Below are positions 60,224 to 64,000 of a stretch of 64,000 bases of DNA, piece after piece. The stretch's first letter is position 1. Every line of letters begins with the position of its first letter. Below the pieces are notes generated by a model. That model saw only the letters and a program-made list of their open reading frames with translations. It did no database searches and was not told the origin of the DNA. Source of the DNA: Anaerolineales bacterium (GTDB taxonomy: Bacteria; Chloroflexota; Anaerolineae; 4572-78; J111). The position numbers and the translations under genes are program-made. The stretch lies in the NCBI GenBank assembly GCA_015075405.1, contig JABTUK010000002.1, positions 1,426,001 through 1,490,000 of the forward strand. The letters run 5' to 3'.

Positions 60224-62848
60224 CTACTCTGCTACCTTGCTACTTTGCTGAGCCGGCTCTAACACCTGCACCACCCCCGTACTTCCATCTACCAGCACAC
60301 TATCGCCGGTGCGGAACTGCTGAGTGGCATTAGCAATGTTGGCCACGGCAGGCAGGCCGTACTCGCGGGCAATGACCGAGCCATGCGAGAGCAGCCCGCC
60401 CATTTCGACGATGAGGCCGGAAGCCAAGTGCAGCAGCGGCAGCCAAGCCGGGTCGGTGGAAGGAGTGACCAGGATAATGTCGTCGGCGATGCGCTCGAAC
60501 TCATCGGGGTGGCGCAGAACCAGCACCGTGCCGCGCACCTGGCCGGGGCTGATGGGCAAGCCGACCAGCACATCAGAGGCAGGCTGGGCCTGCAAGCCCA
60601 CCCCCAGTTGAATCGCCGGGATTTGCGACTCGTGGACCTTGAACGGCATGCGGGTTTCGGCGTAGGTTTGATATGTCTCTTTGCGAGCTTGCACCGTCGA
60701 AGCGAGGCTGATTCCGGTATCGCCTTCCAGCATCAGGGTCCGCTCGACTTCTTCCAGGGTTAACCAGAAAATATCATCCGGCTGGATCAGCCAGCCTTGT
60801 TCAGTCCACTTTTGCCCCAGGGCCAAATCCCAGCGTCGGCAGGCGGCCATTCCCCTGGCTTTGGCCCTGTTTAAATGGTCCCGCATCAGCAATAACCGGC
60901 GCAGGGTTCTGACAAACAAGGCGGCCAGCCAAAAACGCCAGGGCAGCCAGCGATTGATTCCTTTTATTGGGCCAACCAGGCTGCGCCAACTGACCTCGGC
61001 CTTAGCCGTTTCGCCGCTCAGGTCGCTCTGAGCGTAGCGGCGGATGATGTTCAGCAGCGGGGTCGAATCATCGCCATAACGCGGCCAGCCTATATCGGTT
61101 TCGTAAATTCCCCGCTGCCCGAACTTAGCCAGCAATTCTGCAAAGGGAGCCTGAAATTCGGGTGGAGGCGTCGGCGCAACGCCGGCCAAATAATCTTGAA
61201 CGGCGGGATTTTGACGAGCCAGTTGGCTTAAGTTGAGCAAGGCCTGATTTAGCTCGACCTCGCCGGTTTTGACATCCTTTAAAGCCAAGGCGCTGATCAC
61301 TGTCGCCGGATTGGGGGTTAAGGGGGCAATCAAGCTGCTGCCGACAGCGGTAGCAGCGGAAATGCTGATGTCCAACCCCAGGTTGGCATTAAATAATTCC
61401 TGGTAAAGCCGCTCGTGCTGGCGCAGTTGGGCCAGTAGGGTTTCCGGCGGCCCCTCAAAGCGAACATCTTCCAAACCGGCGACAGCCTCATTAACGACGG
61501 CCCGGTAACGTTTCAGGTGATGTGTATTGGCAAAGGCCCGCTTTAAAATACGCCCGTAAGTGGCCCGTTTTTGCCAAATTGTAGCCCCATCCAGCGAAAG
61601 TAGACCGCCGGCCCCCCCCGGCTCGGTGTGGCCGATGGTGTGCAGCAAGCTGCCGGGATTCAGGCCAACCTGAGAAATAATTCGCTTGAGAAAGGTCAAA
61701 TTAAGATAAGGCCGCCCCAAAATCAGCTTGACATACGGGCCAAGCCCCTCAACCTGCAACCCCAGGTCCTTAAAAAAAGCAATCGCTCGCGTTTGGCTGC
61801 GCTCAAGCAGCGAGCCAAAGAGCGGCGACGGCAGCTCCGGCAGAAATTCCGGGTGGCTGCCGCGAGTCCATTCGATGTCCAGCTTGTTGGGCAGGGTGGG
61901 CAGGGCTACCACCGGACGGGTCTGCAATAAGAAAAAGTTGCCCTCCTGCCAGGCCCACTCCACATCCTGGGCCTCCCCCATCAACGCCTGCACCTGGGTT
62001 AAGTGAATGGCTAACTTGGTTAATTCCGGGGAGCTGAGAGGACCATCATCGCCCGGCTCAATGCCTTCGGGCGGCAGCGTATTACCGGCCCGCTGCTCCA
62101 GCAGCGGATAATCGGGCGGCTGGTTGGCCAGCCGGTAGAAATAGGGCTGCACCGCCCCGCTGACCACACTTTCACCCAGCCCCCAAGCCGCCTCGATGAC
62201 CAATTCATCGCGGCTGCCGTTGAGGGGATTGACGGTAAAACCAACCCCAGAACAGACAGGGTTCAGCATCGGCTGAATGAGCAGCGCCATGCGAATGCCC
62301 TGGATGGACATACCGTGCGCCCGGCGATACTCCAGGGCCGGCCCATCCAGGGCCGAGGCCCAGCAGCGGGTGATGGCAATCGGCAGCGCGCTGCGGGGCA
62401 CACCCAACTCGGTCAGGTGGACCCCAGCAAAGGAATGGTCGCGCTGGTCTTCGTCTACCGCCGAGGAGCGGACGGCAAATGTTTCTACATCCGGGCCAAA
62501 CAGAACGTTGAGGGCCTCGGTTAAGGCAGCGGAGAGTTCTTTGCCCAGCGGCTTGGTTTTGAGCACATCGGCCAGCCAGCTCAGGGATTCGGTGGTGACG
62601 GCTACATCGGGCGAACCGGCCCACAAGGGGATCAGTTGGGCATGGCGCAGTTGCGCTTCAAAAAAGGCGGTGGTCAGCACCAGGCCCGGCGGAACATTCA
62701 AGCCATGCTGTTTGAGGCTGGCCAGGCGAAAGGCTTTGCCGCCAACCAGAGGCAGGTCAGCCCCTTCGATGGTCTCCAGGGTACGCAGCCAGGGCGCCGA
62801 CGATGGGTCGGGTTCAGGCGGAGTCACAACTTTAGCCGGATAGGTCAT
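60224..62848 (-). CDS. PEP-synthase/PPDK-family phosphotransferase (rifampin-phosphotransferase-like)
   Basis: An 874-residue protein with an N-terminal ATP-grasp-type PPDK_N domain (LVGGKAFRLASLKQHGLNVP near 34-53, FAVRSSAVDED near 124, EAAWGLGESVVSG near 222) and a C-terminal swivelling His domain with His822 in GGLLSHGSVIAREYG. The middle (about 345-770) is less conserved. PEP synthase or a rifampin-phosphotransferase-like role are both possible; there is no C-terminal TIM-barrel PEP domain as in PPDK, favouring the rifampin-type layout, which may phosphorylate an unknown substrate. It overlaps the upstream TPR-like membrane-protein gene by 17 bp. Confidence 0.88.
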   Translation of the reverse strand: MTYPAKVVTPPEPDPSSAPWLRTLETIEGADLPLVGGKAFRLASLKQHGLNVPPGLVLTTAFFEAQLRHAQLIPLWAGSPDVAVTTESLSWLADVLKTKPLGKELSAALTEALNVLFGPDVETFAVRSSAVDEDQRDHSFAGVHLTELGVPRSALPIAITRCWASALDGPALEYRRAHGMSIQGIRMALLIQPMLNPVCSGVGFTVNPLNGSRDELVIEAAWGLGESVVSGAVQPYFYRLANQPPDYPLLEQRAGNTLPPEGIEPGDDGPLSSPELTKLAIHLTQVQALMGEAQDVEWAWQEGNFFLLQTRPVVALPTLPNKLDIEWTRGSHPEFLPELPSPLFGSLLERSQTRAIAFFKDLGLQVEGLGPYVKLILGRPYLNLTFLKRIISQVGLNPGSLLHTIGHTEPGGAGGLLSLDGATIWQKRATYGRILKRAFANTHHLKRYRAVVNEAVAGLEDVRFEGPPETLLAQLRQHERLYQELFNANLGLDISISAATAVGSSLIAPLTPNPATVISALALKDVKTGEVELNQALLNLSQLARQNPAVQDYLAGVAPTPPPEFQAPFAELLAKFGQRGIYETDIGWPRYGDDSTPLLNIIRRYAQSDLSGETAKAEVSWRSLVGPIKGINRWLPWRFWLAALFVRTLRRLLLMRDHLNRAKARGMAACRRWDLALGQKWTEQGWLIQPDDIFWLTLEEVERTLMLEGDTGISLASTVQARKETYQTYAETRMPFKVHESQIPAIQLGVGLQAQPASDVLVGLPISPGQVRGTVLVLRHPDEFERIADDIILVTPSTDPAWLPLLHLASGLIVEMGGLLSHGSVIAREYGLPAVANIANATQQFRTGDSVLVDGSTGVVQVLEPAQQSSKVAE

Positions 62849-63635
62849 GGGTTTCTTGTCGGGTGTCCTTAAAGCCGGGTTGGCTGGCCAGGGTCAACAG
62901 AACAATCATCCCGGCCATCCCGCCGGTAAAGATCATCACCGCGTAATTGGGCGGATTAGCAATCAGGCTAATCGTCGGGCCGATCAGCAGCAGTCCCAGG
63001 GCCAGCAGCAGGCTGCCATAAAAACCAATCATCGAGCGTAAAAATAGGGCAATGGTGATATTCAAGCTGACCAGCCCCCCCAGCACAAAGAGGAGGGCCA
63101 CCAGCAATTCAAAAGCTTGCAGGCCGGTCAGGTAATGGGGAAAAGTACGGCTTCTGACTGTAGAAGCCAGCCACTCGCCCGAAGCCATGATCCCGCCTAG
63201 CAGAAAGATAACCGAGATACCGGCCCAAAACGCGGTGATAAGTTTCAGCACCAGCGGGCGGGCAGGTCGAGCGGCAGCTTTGCGTTTGCGCTTGGCGCGG
63301 GCGGCGGGTTGGCCGGCTTTGGCAGCGGCTTGGGGTTCGGGAGCGAGCGCGTCGGCGGCCCCGGCATAATTCAGCAGCTCCTGTCTGGCCCAGCCGTTGT
63401 GGGGGTTGATGACAATGAGATTTTCGAGGCAAACCCGCTTATCTTCCTGGCGATCAAAGACCTGGTAGAGCCAAAACCAGGCCGCTTCGTTGGTTTGATC
63501 CCGCTCAACCACATCGAGCAGGCGGTAACGTGCCTGTTCAACCTGGCCGGCTTTGGCCGCCAGGATGCCTTCTTGGAGCCATTGGGCAATATCGTGCGGG
63601 CTGGTCATATTGGGGTAGAACATCATCGGCGACAC
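62832..63635 (-). CDS. TPR-like and four-helix membrane protein
   Basis: The first 85 residues look like tetratricopeptide helices (LQEGILAAKAGQVEQARYRL, VVERDQTNEAAWFWLYQVFD). A basic Ala/Lys linker (RAKRKRKAAARPARP) follows, then four hydrophobic segments (FWAGISVIFLLGGIMAS, LLVALLFVLGGLVSLNITIALFL and two more). GTG 63635 is the reported start; ATG 63608 is also possible. The gene is translationally coupled to the PEP-synthase-like gene by a 17-bp overlap, so the two probably work together at the membrane. Confidence 0.75.
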   Translation of the reverse strand: MSPMMFYPNMTSPHDIAQWLQEGILAAKAGQVEQARYRLLDVVERDQTNEAAWFWLYQVFDRQEDKRVCLENLIVINPHNGWARQELLNYAGAADALAPEPQAAAKAGQPAARAKRKRKAAARPARPLVLKLITAFWAGISVIFLLGGIMASGEWLASTVRSRTFPHYLTGLQAFELLVALLFVLGGLVSLNITIALFLRSMIGFYGSLLLALGLLLIGPTISLIANPPNYAVMIFTGGMAGMIVLLTLASQPGFKDTRQETHDLSG

Positions 63636-63738
63636 TGTCCAGAATAGACAAACACCCTCTGGTGTAACAGTTTGTCCATCCTTCGATTCTACCCTATAAG
63701 GTTAAGAGGCACAAGTGACCGGCTCAAAAACGGCCCGT

Positions 63739-64000
63739 TTATGATTTTACGCCATAGGCCCGGTCCAACAGTTCCATCGTGTGATAAATGGGCAGCGGTC
63801 TGGCCAGGTGCGATTGAATTTGGGTCATGCAGCCGATATTACCGGTGACGACCGCCTCAGCCCCGGTGTTGAGAATATTGTGGGCTTTGCGCCGGCCCAA
63901 CTCCCCGGCGATGGCGGGCTGCTCCAGATTGTAGGTTCCCGCCGACCCGCAGCAGATTTCGCCTTCGGGGATTTCCAGCAAGGTCAAATTGGCAATGCTT
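63739..64000 (-). CDS. Glycolate oxidase iron-sulfur subunit-like protein, C-terminal part (cut by window edge)
   Basis: The minus-strand frame from the window edge to TAA at 63739 reads [20 protein letters not shown], then [10 protein letters not shown] and [16 protein letters not shown], the second CCG domain of GlcF/heterodisulfide-reductase-type proteins. The CCGS motif supplies cysteines for iron-sulfur clusters. The missing N-terminus would carry two [4Fe-4S] ferredoxin motifs. It fits with glycolate or lactate oxidation and with the beta-hydroxyacid dehydrogenase at 34607, though they are far apart. Confidence 0.88.
   Translation of the reverse strand, partial: SIANLTLLEIPEGEICCGSAGTYNLEQPAIAGELGRRKAHNILNTGAEAVVTGNIGCMTQIQSHLARPLPIYHTMELLDRAYGVKS

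Overview
The window looks like a chromosomal stretch from an uncultured, Anaerolineae-like member of the Chloroflexota. The grounds are indirect: mid-to-high GC, many GAF/PAS multi-sensor kinases, a form I aerobic CO dehydrogenase, Gram-positive-style signals (an SOS box GAAC-N4-GTTC, Shine-Dalgarno GGAGG together with apparently leaderless genes), and intergenic DNA full of short palindromes and dispersed repeats. No rRNA, tRNA, CRISPR array or prophage was seen. Taxonomy is inference.

Layout. 1-2025: start of an aldehyde dehydrogenase (cut by the window edge) and a lipoprotein solute-binding protein, separated by three perfect palindromes. 2230-5199: a DNA methyltransferase and a companion reading frame, probably a restriction endonuclease, broken by one in-frame TAG. 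5204-7152: a NarL-type two-component pair. 7433-18385: form I CO dehydrogenase genes coxM-coxS-coxL, a PIN toxin-antitoxin pair, then a catabolic-looking set (AhpD-like, Tat-exported cyclase, SUMF1-like, DUF59, amidohydrolase, ABM monooxygenase) and a CoxF/XdhC-like maturation protein fused to two YHS metal-binding domains. 18382-20467: a RelE/Phd pair and two membrane proteins. 20609-29944: three consecutive giant signalling proteins (GAF-PAS-GGDEF-EAL, hybrid histidine kinase, histidine kinase). 30102-35512: phosphoesterase, a four-helix-bundle gene bracketed by GAACT repeats, aldo/keto reductase, amino-acid ABC transporter parts, and a beta-hydroxyacid dehydrogenase. 35513-40376: an accessory island with a decayed IS91-like transposase, small orphan genes, a TumA/TumE-like toxin-antitoxin pair and a methyltransferase.

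40556-50521 is the most unusual part. An arginase and a SpoIIE-type phosphatase face, across a shared intergenic region, a RecA-like ATPase whose promoter carries an SOS box in its spacer. Converging on that gene is a five-gene minus-strand set: an RsbU-RsbW-like fusion, two STAS anti-sigma antagonists, a pentapeptide-repeat protein, and a 978-residue protein that joins an acyl-adenylate-forming ligase to a C-terminal DisA_N-type (diadenylate cyclase) domain. This fusion is the leading candidate for an undescribed system, linking acyl activation, c-di-AMP-type signalling, partner switching and, by position, DNA damage.

50843-64000: hydantoinase-like amidohydrolase, another GAF3-PAS-kinase-receiver protein, a truncated class II aldolase start at a deletion junction, a DUF6498-like membrane protein, an alpha/beta hydrolase, a candidate small RNA with strong promoter and terminator, a secreted protein that is about one third tyrosine, an AraC regulator, a corrinoid protein, a PEP-synthase-like enzyme, a TPR-like membrane protein and the end of a GlcF-like iron-sulfur protein.
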